Assembly: GCA_000989305.1 (NCBI GenBank)
Contig: LBTB01000003.1
Location: forward strand, 1 to 40,435
Direction: 5' to 3'
Length of the DNA stretch: 40,435 bases
DNA from: Candidatus Shapirobacteria bacterium GW2011_GWF2_37_20
GTDB taxonomy: Bacteria; Patescibacteriota; Microgenomatia; UBA12405
Shown: positions 16,376 through 24,708 of the stretch, one piece after another
How the letters are laid out: each line of letters starts with the position of its first letter
Position numbering within the stretch: position 1 is the first letter of the stretch
Position numbers and translations under genes: made by a program
The notes under the pieces: generated by a model
What the model saw: only the letters and a program-made list of their open reading frames with translations
What the model was told of the DNA's origin: nothing
The model's database searches: none

Positions 16376-17796
16376 AAATACAAACTACCCACAACATTTT
16401 GTTTCTAACCCTAAGAAACTTTGGTATTCAGGGGATTTCCGTTATTGGATTTTTTCTTTTAACCATAATTTTAGGTAAAGGTGAAGTCGGGCTCTTTGCT
16501 ATTGTTGCCGAATCTATTGGCATCTTGGGTTACTTTTCTGATGTTGGTTTAGCCTCAGCCCTTATTCAGCAAAAAGAAGAACCGGATAAAATTTCACTGC
16601 GGACTACCTTTACTGTTCAACAACTTTTGGTTTTCCTCTGTTTACTCTCTGTGGCTATTTTTTATCCTCATTTTAGTCAGGCCAAGGGCTATGGTTCAAA
16701 GGAGCTTTGGATTTTGCTCTCGCTTTGTTTTTCTTTCGTTGTTGCCTCATTAAAAACCATTCCTTCAGTTCAATTAGAACGTCATCTAAATTTCAAACTA
16801 ATCTCAACTATCGATATCATCGAGAATACTCTTTTCTATGTTATCGCCGTCCTTTTTGCCTTTTTGGGTTTTGGTGTTTTCTCTTATGCTATTGCCACAT
16901 TTATTAAAAGCTCTGTCGGTTTAGCCCTTATCTACCGTTATTCCTCATGGCCGCTTGGTTTTGCTTTTTCTCTCAAAACCGCCAAGAGATTGTTCTCATT
17001 CGGGATTCCCTTTCAATTAAATTCCTTAATTGCTATGGCCAAGGATCGTTTTTCCAATCTCTTGGTGGCCGGTATATTGGGTCGGGATTCTTTTGGTATT
17101 CTGTCCTGGGCTCAAAAAGGCCCAAGAATCCCTCTTAGTTTTATGGATGCCATTATGAGAGTTACTTTCCCTACCTTTTCCCGACTTCAGGACGAAAAAG
17201 AATTTCTTAAAAAATCATTAGAAAAAAGTACCTTTTTTATCGCCCTAATCGTCTTCCCTAGCCTTTTAGGAATTTGTCTTATAGCTCCCGATTTTATTAA
17301 CCTAATTCCAAAATATGACAAATGGCTACCGGCCATTATTCCTCTATATTTCTTTGCCGCTTCTTATGCCATCGCCTCGGTTACTACCCCGATTACAAAT
17401 GCTTTTAACGCCACCGGTAAAATTAAAACCACTACCAAACTTATGGTCATGTGGACTGTCTTAACCTGGATTTTTTATCCAATCCTGAGTCTTAGATTTG
17501 GATACATCGGCACCTCGATTGCCGCCTTAATTGTAGGGCTCAGCTCCTTTGTTGTTTGGCATTTAGCTTATAAGTATTTCCGGGTAAATATATTTAAAAC
17601 CATTCTCCATCCTCTCGTTGCCTCTTTGGCTATTTTTGTAATCGTTATGCCCATCTCTTATCTTTCCCTGGCTCCTTTAGCCTCAATTCTAATTAAAATA
17701 TTTTTAGCCGTCTTTATCTATTCCGTTTACCAGTTTGCATTTAACCGATCTGAATTGATATGGTTTTACCAGCAACTTCAAAAAATCAGAAAATAA
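16348..17796 (+). CDS. Wzx-type polysaccharide/lipid-linked oligosaccharide flippase
   Basis: I use the ATG at 16348 (MEKQEVNKIK, 482 residues) rather than the ORF-track ATG at 16312, which would add an implausible cysteine-rich leader and deepen the overlap. The protein has about 12-14 TM helices. It shows the pattern of the MATE/Wzx export family: an early GIQGISVIGFFLLTIILG helix, DVGLASALIQ, VQLERHLNFK and FGIPFQLNSLIAMAKDRF. It should move polyprenyl-diphosphate-linked oligosaccharide from the cytoplasmic to the outer leaflet. This links the cytoplasmic GT2/GT4 enzymes to the outward-facing GT-C enzymes. It overlaps both neighbours (28 nt and 37 nt). Confidence 0.87.
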   Translation: MEKQEVNKIKIQTTHNILFLTLRNFGIQGISVIGFFLLTIILGKGEVGLFAIVAESIGILGYFSDVGLASALIQQKEEPDKISLRTTFTVQQLLVFLCLLSVAIFYPHFSQAKGYGSKELWILLSLCFSFVVASLKTIPSVQLERHLNFKLISTIDIIENTLFYVIAVLFAFLGFGVFSYAIATFIKSSVGLALIYRYSSWPLGFAFSLKTAKRLFSFGIPFQLNSLIAMAKDRFSNLLVAGILGRDSFGILSWAQKGPRIPLSFMDAIMRVTFPTFSRLQDEKEFLKKSLEKSTFFIALIVFPSLLGICLIAPDFINLIPKYDKWLPAIIPLYFFAASYAIASVTTPITNAFNATGKIKTTTKLMVMWTVLTWIFYPILSLRFGYIGTSIAALIVGLSSFVVWHLAYKYFRVNIFKTILHPLVASLAIFVIVMPISYLSLAPLASILIKIFLAVFIYSVYQFAFNRSELIWFYQQLQKIRK

Positions 17797-19379
17797 TTTT
17801 TCTAATTATTTTTATTCTTTGTCTTTTTGTCCAGATAATCCCTGTTATCCGGAGCGGTCTTAACTATAATTACGGAATTGGTTTCTGGGGTCCAAATGGA
17901 CATGATGGCATTTGGCATCTTAGCTTAATCAATCACATAAGTAATCCAATTAAGATAGATATGCCAGTCTTTGCTGGCGAAGCGTTAAAAAATTATCATC
18001 CTTTTTTTGATATCTTAATAGCTTATCTCTCCAAAATTACTTTTATAGATTCTTCAATTTGGTTGTTTCAACTTTTTCCCATCATTAGCGCCTCACTGTT
18101 TTTATATTTTAGTTTTTTACTAGGCAGAAAAGTTTCAAACTCTTATTCAGGGGGCTTAATTTTGATGATTTTAAATGCCATAAACAATTCCTTTGGCTGG
18201 ATTGTTACGCTAATTCGTTCCGGATCCTTTAATGGAGAATCTCTCTTTTGGGCTATGCAATCGCCCAGTAATCAACTAAACCCCCCATTCGCGCTCTCTA
18301 TTTTATTACTTATAGTTTTAATCTATCTTTTAAAATCACCACAGCCCAAAAAAATAATTATTTTCCTTATTCTAATCTTATTACCAATTATCAAGGTCTA
18401 TTCTGCTGTTCCGGCTTTTATAATTTTTGCTTTTTATGTTTTAAAAAATAAAAAATATATTTCAACCTTTGTCCTTTCACTAATTTTTGCCACCCTTCTT
18501 TTCTTTCAATACAACTCCGCCTCAGGTTCTCTAATAAAATTTCAGCCCTTTTGGTTTACCAATAGCATGATCGAATCAGTCGATCGTTTTTATTGGCCGG
18601 AACTTGTCAGTTTTTTACACTCTTCAAATATTCTCAAATTTTTTATAGCTGAAATTATAGCGATCATCATCTTTATTGTTGGTAATTTTGCTTTTAGACT
18701 AATTGCCTTTAAAGAGATTTTTAGAGACAAAGCCATATTATTCTCTGTCTTTGTCTGCTTTCTTATTCCGACTCTTTTTATTCAAAATGGCACCAGCTGG
18801 AATACAATTCAGTTTTTATACTACGCTCTATTTTTAGCCAACATTCCTTTAAGTCTTTTTCTCAGTCAACACAAAAGGGTTGCTACCTTTATTATCATTA
18901 TTAGTCTCTTACCCCTGATTGGTTCTTTTCCAAATTGGTTGGGTAAAATTCCTCCCACCTCAATTTCTAATAATGAGTTATCAGCACTCAATTTCTTAAA
19001 AAACCAGGTATCAGGGACGGTTCTGACTTACCCCTATGACGCCTATCTTAGAAATGAATACAAACAAACTCCATTGCCAATTTATGCTTACGAGACAAGC
19101 TCCTACGTTGCGGCTTACAGTCGCCATTTAACCTTTATAGAGGATGAAATGAATTTGGAAAATTCCGGATTTGATTGGCGTCTTCGCCGTCAGAATTCTA
19201 CTGACTTTTTTGCTCAAAAAAATCAATATATTGACCGTGGTTTTTTAGTCAACAATCAGATTGACTATATCTATTTACCGAAAATATATGTCAGCAAAAA
19301 CCCTAAATTTATACCTGAAATGTATTTAGAAAATGTCTACGAAAACCCGGAAGTAATTATCTATAAAGTTAAAAGATAA
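17760..19379 (+). CDS. Predicted GT-C-like membrane protein, subfamily not recognised
   Basis: This 539-residue multi-pass protein has, after TM1, the outer loop WGPNGHDGIWHLSLI, then PVFAGEALKNYHPFFD. The HDGxxH pattern recalls PTPS_related proteins, but the RGA and QFPWRF elements of that group are missing. The extracytoplasmic C-terminal part (about 410-539) contains YPYDAYLRNEY, YETSSYVAAYS and IDYIYLPK, similar to the soluble tails of other GT-C proteins. The gene overlaps the flippase by 37 nt and ends 7 bp from the convergent gene. A role in outer-face sugar transfer is likely but not shown by an enzyme-specific motif. Confidence 0.65.
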   Translation: MVLPATSKNQKIIFLIIFILCLFVQIIPVIRSGLNYNYGIGFWGPNGHDGIWHLSLINHISNPIKIDMPVFAGEALKNYHPFFDILIAYLSKITFIDSSIWLFQLFPIISASLFLYFSFLLGRKVSNSYSGGLILMILNAINNSFGWIVTLIRSGSFNGESLFWAMQSPSNQLNPPFALSILLLIVLIYLLKSPQPKKIIIFLILILLPIIKVYSAVPAFIIFAFYVLKNKKYISTFVLSLIFATLLFFQYNSASGSLIKFQPFWFTNSMIESVDRFYWPELVSFLHSSNILKFFIAEIIAIIIFIVGNFAFRLIAFKEIFRDKAILFSVFVCFLIPTLFIQNGTSWNTIQFLYYALFLANIPLSLFLSQHKRVATFIIIISLLPLIGSFPNWLGKIPPTSISNNELSALNFLKNQVSGTVLTYPYDAYLRNEYKQTPLPIYAYETSSYVAAYSRHLTFIEDEMNLENSGFDWRLRRQNSTDFFAQKNQYIDRGFLVNNQIDYIYLPKIYVSKNPKFIPEMYLENVYENPEVIIYKVKR

Positions 19380-19386
19380 ATATTAT

Positions 19387-20631
19387 CTATAATTTTTCCA
19401 ACTCGTAAAATACGATACCTGACCCCAAATTTTCTTGTCTAATTGTTTTAAATTTACCCAAAGACAACACTTCCCAAACTTTTTCACTTTCTGGTGGTCT
19501 ATTAACTGGTGCCACCAAAAATAGTATTTCCGCTTTTGGATATTCATCCACCTCCATCGGTAAACAACCTTTTGATACTAGTAAAAATCGCAAATCATAA
19601 GCCCTTGCATCTCCGCTAACCGTACTCGCAACATTAAAATTTTTTGGACAACCGTTTATTAGAATTTTATTCACCACCGTTTTTTTAATTGGATAAGTCC
19701 AACCAACCGGATGTATCAATGGCGAAGGGTTACCGATAAATTTTATTTGTAGCCAGCTTAATCCTAAAACTAAAATCAAACATACCAAAATTTTATATTT
19801 ATTAATCTTACTTAATAACCAGGCCAAACTAAATAAAGCAAAAACACCAAGTGAATGAATGAAATAATATATTTCAAATCTTTCACTACCTGAAAATCGG
19901 ATCACTATTTCAAAAAGTGTTTTTATGTTGTAAAAATTATGCCTAATTTCAAAAATAAACCACGGCAAATCACCCAAAACAAAAAAAAGAGGCACAATTA
20001 AAATTGCCAATTTCCATATTCTTTTAGTTTTTATTAAAACAATTAATAAAGGAATCCCAAAAAAAACAGCTGAATAGTGAAAACCAAAAGATAATCCCCA
20101 CAGAAAACCCAAAATTGCTAAATACAGTATTTTATTTTTTTGAATATATTTATCCAAAAAAAATATCATCAAGATGCTTAATGGTAATAAAAAGTGAGGA
20201 TTCCAAAAAAACCGACTATGCATTATAAAATATTTTGAAAAAGTTATAACGCTAAATACCATCAAGGCCTCCGCTGTTCCGTATTTGTTTCTAATCCAAT
20301 TTGTAAAATACAAAAAGAATCCTAATTCTAGAAATAGTAATATTAAGTCAATTAATATTGGATCCCATTTTGTTAATAATCCTAAACCCGCTAACACATA
20401 ATAGTATTGTGGTCCAATAAAAAAACCTCTGTCTAAAAAAGTTTTAGAAGTTACCATGGGCCCAATCAAACGTATTTTTTGACTATCCACCATTTGGTAA
20501 CTTTCTAATAAATGTAATCCTTGATCTAAATAATAATTAGCTTTTTCTTCGAAATTATAAAGTCTCAAAAACAAATATATTCCGGTTAAAATTATCAGTA
20601 AAATAACAAATATTGCCCTTTTGTTTTTCAT
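19387..20631 (-). CDS. GT-C membrane glycosyltransferase, DQGRD subfamily (DQG variant)
   Basis: At 414 residues this is the shortest member of the five-gene subfamily. The loop motif is YYLDQGLHLL, so Asp36 is kept but the second acid (the RD of GRD) is replaced by LH. LIGPMVTS, FIGPQYYYVL, the mid motif FIFEIRHNF and a late DLRFLLVSKG segment support membership. It is shortened mainly in the middle to late TM region. Loss of the second acid may alter or abolish activity. It runs towards 17760-19379 with a 7-bp gap and away from 20658, with which it shares a short divergent promoter region. Confidence 0.78.
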   Translation of the reverse strand: MKNKRAIFVILLIILTGIYLFLRLYNFEEKANYYLDQGLHLLESYQMVDSQKIRLIGPMVTSKTFLDRGFFIGPQYYYVLAGLGLLTKWDPILIDLILLFLELGFFLYFTNWIRNKYGTAEALMVFSVITFSKYFIMHSRFFWNPHFLLPLSILMIFFLDKYIQKNKILYLAILGFLWGLSFGFHYSAVFFGIPLLIVLIKTKRIWKLAILIVPLFFVLGDLPWFIFEIRHNFYNIKTLFEIVIRFSGSERFEIYYFIHSLGVFALFSLAWLLSKINKYKILVCLILVLGLSWLQIKFIGNPSPLIHPVGWTYPIKKTVVNKILINGCPKNFNVASTVSGDARAYDLRFLLVSKGCLPMEVDEYPKAEILFLVAPVNRPPESEKVWEVLSLGKFKTIRQENLGSGIVFYELEKL

Positions 20632-20657
20632 CAGTTATTAAGTTTATAATACTACGT
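20621..20657 (+). promoter_or_regulatory. Consensus-like promoter with TATAAT 7 nt before ATG
   Basis: A perfect TATAAT (20645-20650) ends 7 nt before the ATG at 20658. TTGTTT lies 18 nt upstream as a possible -35. On the minus strand the same stretch offers TATTAT and TATAAA 11-14 nt before the ATG of the divergent gene at 20631, so the two promoters overlap within 26 bp. Confidence 0.65.
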
Positions 20658-22403
20658 ATGAATGCCCTTGGTAGAAGTTGGCTTTTTATATTATTTTCAA
20701 TCTTAATATGTATATTCTTTGAAGTTAAGGTAGTTCATGCCAATGAAAAATATGCCACTATCGTTAATCCGATTAGAAGTAGGGAATTATGGAAAGATAA
20801 TACCCTTAATCCGCTTGACAGTCAGTATGGTGTCATCAATAAGCTAGCCTTAAAAGCTACCTGGCTGGTTCAGGATGATGTTTTAGACGACCAGGAACTA
20901 CTTAGTAAAATTAAAGAATTTAACCCAAATCAGGAACTTGGTTTATTCTTGGAGGTAAGCCCGAATTTGGCAAAAAAAGCTCGGATTTATTACCCCACTG
21001 AAACATATTGGTCCAGTCCAAAAGCGGTATTTTTATCGGCTTATGAAATCAGCGAAAGAAAAAAGATTATTGATAAAATTGTCAATAATTTTCAATCAAC
21101 CTTTGGGTATCTACCCAAATCAGCCGGAGCCTGGTGGATTGACAGCTGGTCCCAACAATATTTAGAAAAAAAATATTACATCAACACATTCCTTATTGTG
21201 GCTGATCAAAAAACTACCGACAAATATGGAGTTTGGGGTCAGTGGTGGGGATATTCCTATCATCCGTCGCCTGATAACATTTTGGTACCTGGAGATTCCA
21301 AGACAGTAGTTGTCCAATGGGCTCAAAGAGATTTAGAAAAGGCATATCAGGGCAGTGGTCCTAAATTTTCTAATTTTTCACTTCAGGCCAATGATTACAT
21401 TAGTCAGGGTCTTAATTTTAATTATTTCAAAGGGTTGGCTAATCAATACCTGTCAGTAGAAAAATTGGGTCAAATTACTATTGGGCTGGAAACGGGAATG
21501 GAAAGTGTTGATTACGAAAAAGAATATGAAAAACAACTAAACTGGATTGTCGATACTCAGGTTGAAAGTTTAAAACTCAGCGAATTTGGAGATAAATACC
21601 GAGAAATATATGAAAACCAAAACCCTCAAAATATAGTATTGGGTAATTGGATTTTTACTCCTCAGTATCGGGAAAATCTAAGCCTACAGGAAAAAACTAC
21701 CTACAGGCAAAATATTAGTTTTAGTGATAAGTTTGTTGCCGATAAAAGTGATTTTTTAGACAGATCCTTATTGTCCATAAACGAGAGAATAGAAACAAAA
21801 TATATACCAATATTTTTATTACTTATTCCAATTTTATGTTGGTGGAGTAGAAGTATTATCCCTATTCTGTGGATTGTTTTACTTTATCTACCTGTCTTTA
21901 GGTCCTTTTATAGTTCCGGATGGAAAGTTTTCTTTGGCCCAACTTTTGATAACCTAATTTTAGGTCAATTACTTGTATTGCTTGTTGGAGGATTGTTAGT
22001 CGTCAAAATTAGTAAAAAACTTAAAATCAGTAATGGTGCTTTTATGTCAGTTTGGATAATCAATTTGTTGGTATATTTAGCCAGATATTCTGTAATTGAA
22101 AGCAAGTACCACATTGGTTTTTTAGTAGATAGTTTTAGATTTATTGGTTTAGTTTATGACGGTGGAATAAAATTAATAAATCAGGATCTGCAAGGATTTG
22201 TTGCTGCTACTATGCTGAAATTTGATCCAGCCTGGATTTGGAATAAGTGGTGGATTTGGGCGATAATTTACCCGGTCGTAGAAATAGGGTTGGTCTTATT
22301 AATTAGTAAACTCGTCCCCAAAAAACTTATATATCTTATGTCAGTATTATCAATATTTTTTATAATATATATGTTTAATCAAAATCCGTTAATCTTAAAA
22401 TAA
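20658..22403 (+). CDS. Secreted barrel-domain protein (possibly NodB/deacetylase-like) fused to a C-terminal membrane domain
   Basis: The ORF track begins at a TTG (20613) inside the opposing gene. The ATG at 20658 gives a clean signal peptide (MNALGRSWLFILF... cut after VVHA) and follows a perfect TATAAT. The 581-residue product has an extracytoplasmic domain (about 30-375) and then six or so TM helices (about 380-581). Segments such as ATWLVQDDVLDD, GLFLEVSPN, GYLPKSAGAWWIDSWS and ITIGLETGME look like strands and helices of a (beta/alpha) barrel as in polysaccharide deacetylase or GH57-type folds. I do not see the standard metal triad, so the enzyme class is a guess. It is followed after 1 nt by a GT-C gene. 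Confidence 0.6.
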   Translation: MNALGRSWLFILFSILICIFFEVKVVHANEKYATIVNPIRSRELWKDNTLNPLDSQYGVINKLALKATWLVQDDVLDDQELLSKIKEFNPNQELGLFLEVSPNLAKKARIYYPTETYWSSPKAVFLSAYEISERKKIIDKIVNNFQSTFGYLPKSAGAWWIDSWSQQYLEKKYYINTFLIVADQKTTDKYGVWGQWWGYSYHPSPDNILVPGDSKTVVVQWAQRDLEKAYQGSGPKFSNFSLQANDYISQGLNFNYFKGLANQYLSVEKLGQITIGLETGMESVDYEKEYEKQLNWIVDTQVESLKLSEFGDKYREIYENQNPQNIVLGNWIFTPQYRENLSLQEKTTYRQNISFSDKFVADKSDFLDRSLLSINERIETKYIPIFLLLIPILCWWSRSIIPILWIVLLYLPVFRSFYSSGWKVFFGPTFDNLILGQLLVLLVGGLLVVKISKKLKISNGAFMSVWIINLLVYLARYSVIESKYHIGFLVDSFRFIGLVYDGGIKLINQDLQGFVAATMLKFDPAWIWNKWWIWAIIYPVVEIGLVLLISKLVPKKLIYLMSVLSIFFIIYMFNQNPLILK

Positions 22404-22404
22404 T

Positions 22405-23739
22405 ATGAAGTTTTTTAAAAATAATTTTTTCTACTTCATTATTATTGGTATTGTACTTTTTCTTCTACCTTCTGGTAAATTTGACTCAATAGATGGTCTG
22501 ATGTATTTAAATACCGCCAAAAGTATTGTTTATCAGGGTAAATTTTCGATTGATAATAAATTACCGGGACTGGTAAAGGGAACAGACGGAAAACTATATT
22601 CGGTAGGCGGTTTAGGCTGGACGACGGTACTAGTTATTCCAGTTTGGTTAAATAAAACATTTAACGGAAACCCGGAAAATATTGAATTTCTAGCTAGTTT
22701 CACCAACTCAATATTGGCTTTTTGTTTGCTGGTAGTCTGTATAAATTTATATACCCTTGTTTCTAAAGATAAAAAGGCAAGTCTGGTAATAGCCACAATA
22801 ATATTGTTTTCGACCAATTTATTGCCATTAGCCAAACATTCATTTGCCCACATGTTGTCTATTTTAGCGGCAACAACGGCTATATATTTTGGACTCAAAT
22901 ATTCGAAAACTAAAAACTCCAAATACTTAACATTATCTGGTTTTTTCTATGGTCTATTGATTATTAGTTATAACTATAGTTTTGTTCTAATTAGTTTTTC
23001 TGTCTTTTTGTTGTTATTAATTAAAAAGTTTCTAAATATAAAAATAGTTATTAATTGGTTATATTCCGTAATTCCATTTCTGGTTTTATTATTTGTTTAC
23101 AATTACACCAGATTCGGGAATATTTTTGAGAGCGGTTATGGTTCGATCAATATGAATGGTGGAGATTTTCAAATTAAATCAAGTATGTTTGAGGGACTTT
23201 GGGGTTTATTACTAAGCTCTGGTAAAAGTATTTGGGTCTATAGTCCGATACTTATCTATTGTTTATATTTTGCTGTTAAAAATTTAAAAAAGTATTGGAT
23301 TGACTTACTATTTTTAATAGTTCTGGTAGTTAATGTTATCTTTTATAGTAGATTGGCTTTTTGGAGCGGTGAACTAAGTTATGGTCCAAGATATCTTGCT
23401 ACCATTATCCCCTTTGGTGGTTTAGTTTTGGCTAAACATTGGAAAGAAATTAATAAAAAAATTCTTATCGGCCTTGTTGTAATTGGCTTATGGGTTCAAT
23501 TTGTTGGTATATCAATTCCTTATACAAAACAATACAGCTGGTATGACATGGAATTTATGTGTGTCGGTTCAGAGGGTTTAACAAGAAAAGGGGAGCTTGA
23601 CTATTGGAGTGTTGGTGAATTTATTCCCAGGTACTCACCGCCATATAGACTAAAAAGAAAATTAATTGAAGTATGGGGTAATGTTTTTATTAATAAAAAC
23701 GGTGAATTACCAGATTTTTGGTGGGCTAGTAAACGATAA
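22405..23739 (+). CDS. GT-C-like membrane glycosyltransferase
   Basis: This 444-residue multi-pass protein has the loop FDSIDGLMYLNTAKSI after TM1 (candidate acids in D-S-I-D-G), then KLYSVGGLGWTTVLVIP. SYGPRYLATIIPFG lies in the last third. The layout (DGxxYLxxAxSI, then YSxxGLG, then YGPRYL) is common in bacterial GT39-like proteins of unknown substrate. It starts 1 nt after the barrel-domain gene, and the two form a separate unit. G exceeds C on its coding strand, unlike the flanking plus-strand genes. The acceptor is unknown. Confidence 0.75.
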   Translation: MKFFKNNFFYFIIIGIVLFLLPSGKFDSIDGLMYLNTAKSIVYQGKFSIDNKLPGLVKGTDGKLYSVGGLGWTTVLVIPVWLNKTFNGNPENIEFLASFTNSILAFCLLVVCINLYTLVSKDKKASLVIATIILFSTNLLPLAKHSFAHMLSILAATTAIYFGLKYSKTKNSKYLTLSGFFYGLLIISYNYSFVLISFSVFLLLLIKKFLNIKIVINWLYSVIPFLVLLFVYNYTRFGNIFESGYGSINMNGGDFQIKSSMFEGLWGLLLSSGKSIWVYSPILIYCLYFAVKNLKKYWIDLLFLIVLVVNVIFYSRLAFWSGELSYGPRYLATIIPFGGLVLAKHWKEINKKILIGLVVIGLWVQFVGISIPYTKQYSWYDMEFMCVGSEGLTRKGELDYWSVGEFIPRYSPPYRLKRKLIEVWGNVFINKNGELPDFWWASKR

Positions 23740-23756
23740 TTTTTAATTCATAAAGA

Positions 23757-23772
23757 TGGTAAACTAAAACAT
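23757..23772 (+). promoter_or_regulatory. Extended -10 box 7 nt before a start codon
   Basis: TGGTAAACT (TGn plus TAAACT at 23760-23765) is followed by 7 nt and the ATG at 23773. The 33-nt gap has no hairpin and no Shine-Dalgarno. Confidence 0.5.
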
Positions 23773-24708
23773 ATGGCCAAAAGACCCCTTATCTCTGCCG
23801 TTATCAATGTTCGAAATGAAGCCGAAAATCTCAGTAAATGCCTTCGATCAATTCGTGATTTTGCTGATGAAATTATTGTTGTTGACATGCATTCTACCGA
23901 CAAAAGTGTCGAAGTAGCAAAAAAATATGGAGCGAAAGTTTATTCCTATCGTCCCATGAAATATGTTGAACCAGCCAGAAACTTTGCACTTTCGAAGGCT
24001 ACCGGCCGCTGGATAATTCTTCTTGATCCGGATGAATTTTTAGGCAAATCCCTGAAAAATGAATTCAAAAAAATTAGTCTTAGAGCAGACGTTGACTATG
24101 TTCACGTTCCCAGAAAGAACATAATTCTGGGTAAATGGTTTCGCCATAGCAATTGGTGGCCGGATTACGTAACTCGCTTTTTCCGACGTGGTCACGTTGA
24201 TTGGAAAAAAGAAATTCACAGTCAACCAACCGCCAAGGGCCATGGTATAAATTTACTCGACTCCGAGAAACTGGCCATTAGACACAATAATTACACCTCA
24301 CTTTCTCAATTCGTTCATCGCGCCCTACGTTACAGCAGTGTTCAAGCCGAGGAATTACATAAGAACAAATACACCCTTAAGACCAGTGATTTTGTCTTAA
24401 AGCCCATTCAGGAGTTTAATTCTCGATTTTTCGCCGCCCAAGGATACAAGGACGGCTTTCATGGACTTGTATTTTCCATTCTCCAGGCCTTCGCCATTGC
24501 TCTAATCTATATTCGTCTTTGGGAAATCGAAGGTGCTTCAGAAAAGGTTCTGTCCAAAGATTCATTTATTTCGGCCAGTCAAGAAGCTACATATGAATAC
24601 TCCCATTGGTTTACAAAATATTTTAAAGAAGAATATAGCGCCAACCTTTTCAAAAATATATTAATAAAAATCAGACTAATTTTTGATCGCCTAACCAAAA
24701 ATTTTTAA
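23773..24708 (+). CDS. GT2 glycosyltransferase, WaaE/KdtX-like
   Basis: This 311-residue cytoplasmic GT-A enzyme begins with ISAVINVRNEAENL. It has the nucleotide-binding Asp in VVDMHSTDKS and the metal motif LLDPDEFLG. The segments ADEIIVVD, PARNFAL and HVDWKKEIH, followed by IRHNNYTSLSQF, are typical of WaaE-like enzymes that add hexoses to lipopolysaccharide-core-type acceptors. A hydrophobic stretch near 225-245 may hold it to the membrane. It is the first gene of a seven-gene unit of cytoplasmic transferases (23773-30563). It overlaps the next start by 1 nt (TAATG). The sugar and the acceptor are not readable. Confidence 0.83.
   Translation: MAKRPLISAVINVRNEAENLSKCLRSIRDFADEIIVVDMHSTDKSVEVAKKYGAKVYSYRPMKYVEPARNFALSKATGRWIILLDPDEFLGKSLKNEFKKISLRADVDYVHVPRKNIILGKWFRHSNWWPDYVTRFFRRGHVDWKKEIHSQPTAKGHGINLLDSEKLAIRHNNYTSLSQFVHRALRYSSVQAEELHKNKYTLKTSDFVLKPIQEFNSRFFAAQGYKDGFHGLVFSILQAFAIALIYIRLWEIEGASEKVLSKDSFISASQEATYEYSHWFTKYFKEEYSANLFKNILIKIRLIFDRLTKNF

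Noticed and set aside
20613-20657. ORF-track upstream extension (TTG start) of the barrel-domain gene
   Set aside because: It would run into the start of the opposing gene and spoil the signal peptide; the ATG at 20658 follows a perfect TATAAT.
22533-22922. 129-aa minus-strand ORF inside the GT-C gene at 22405
   Set aside because: It lies wholly within a gene with clear TM pattern and motifs, has no promoter or recognisable domain, and is a shadow.
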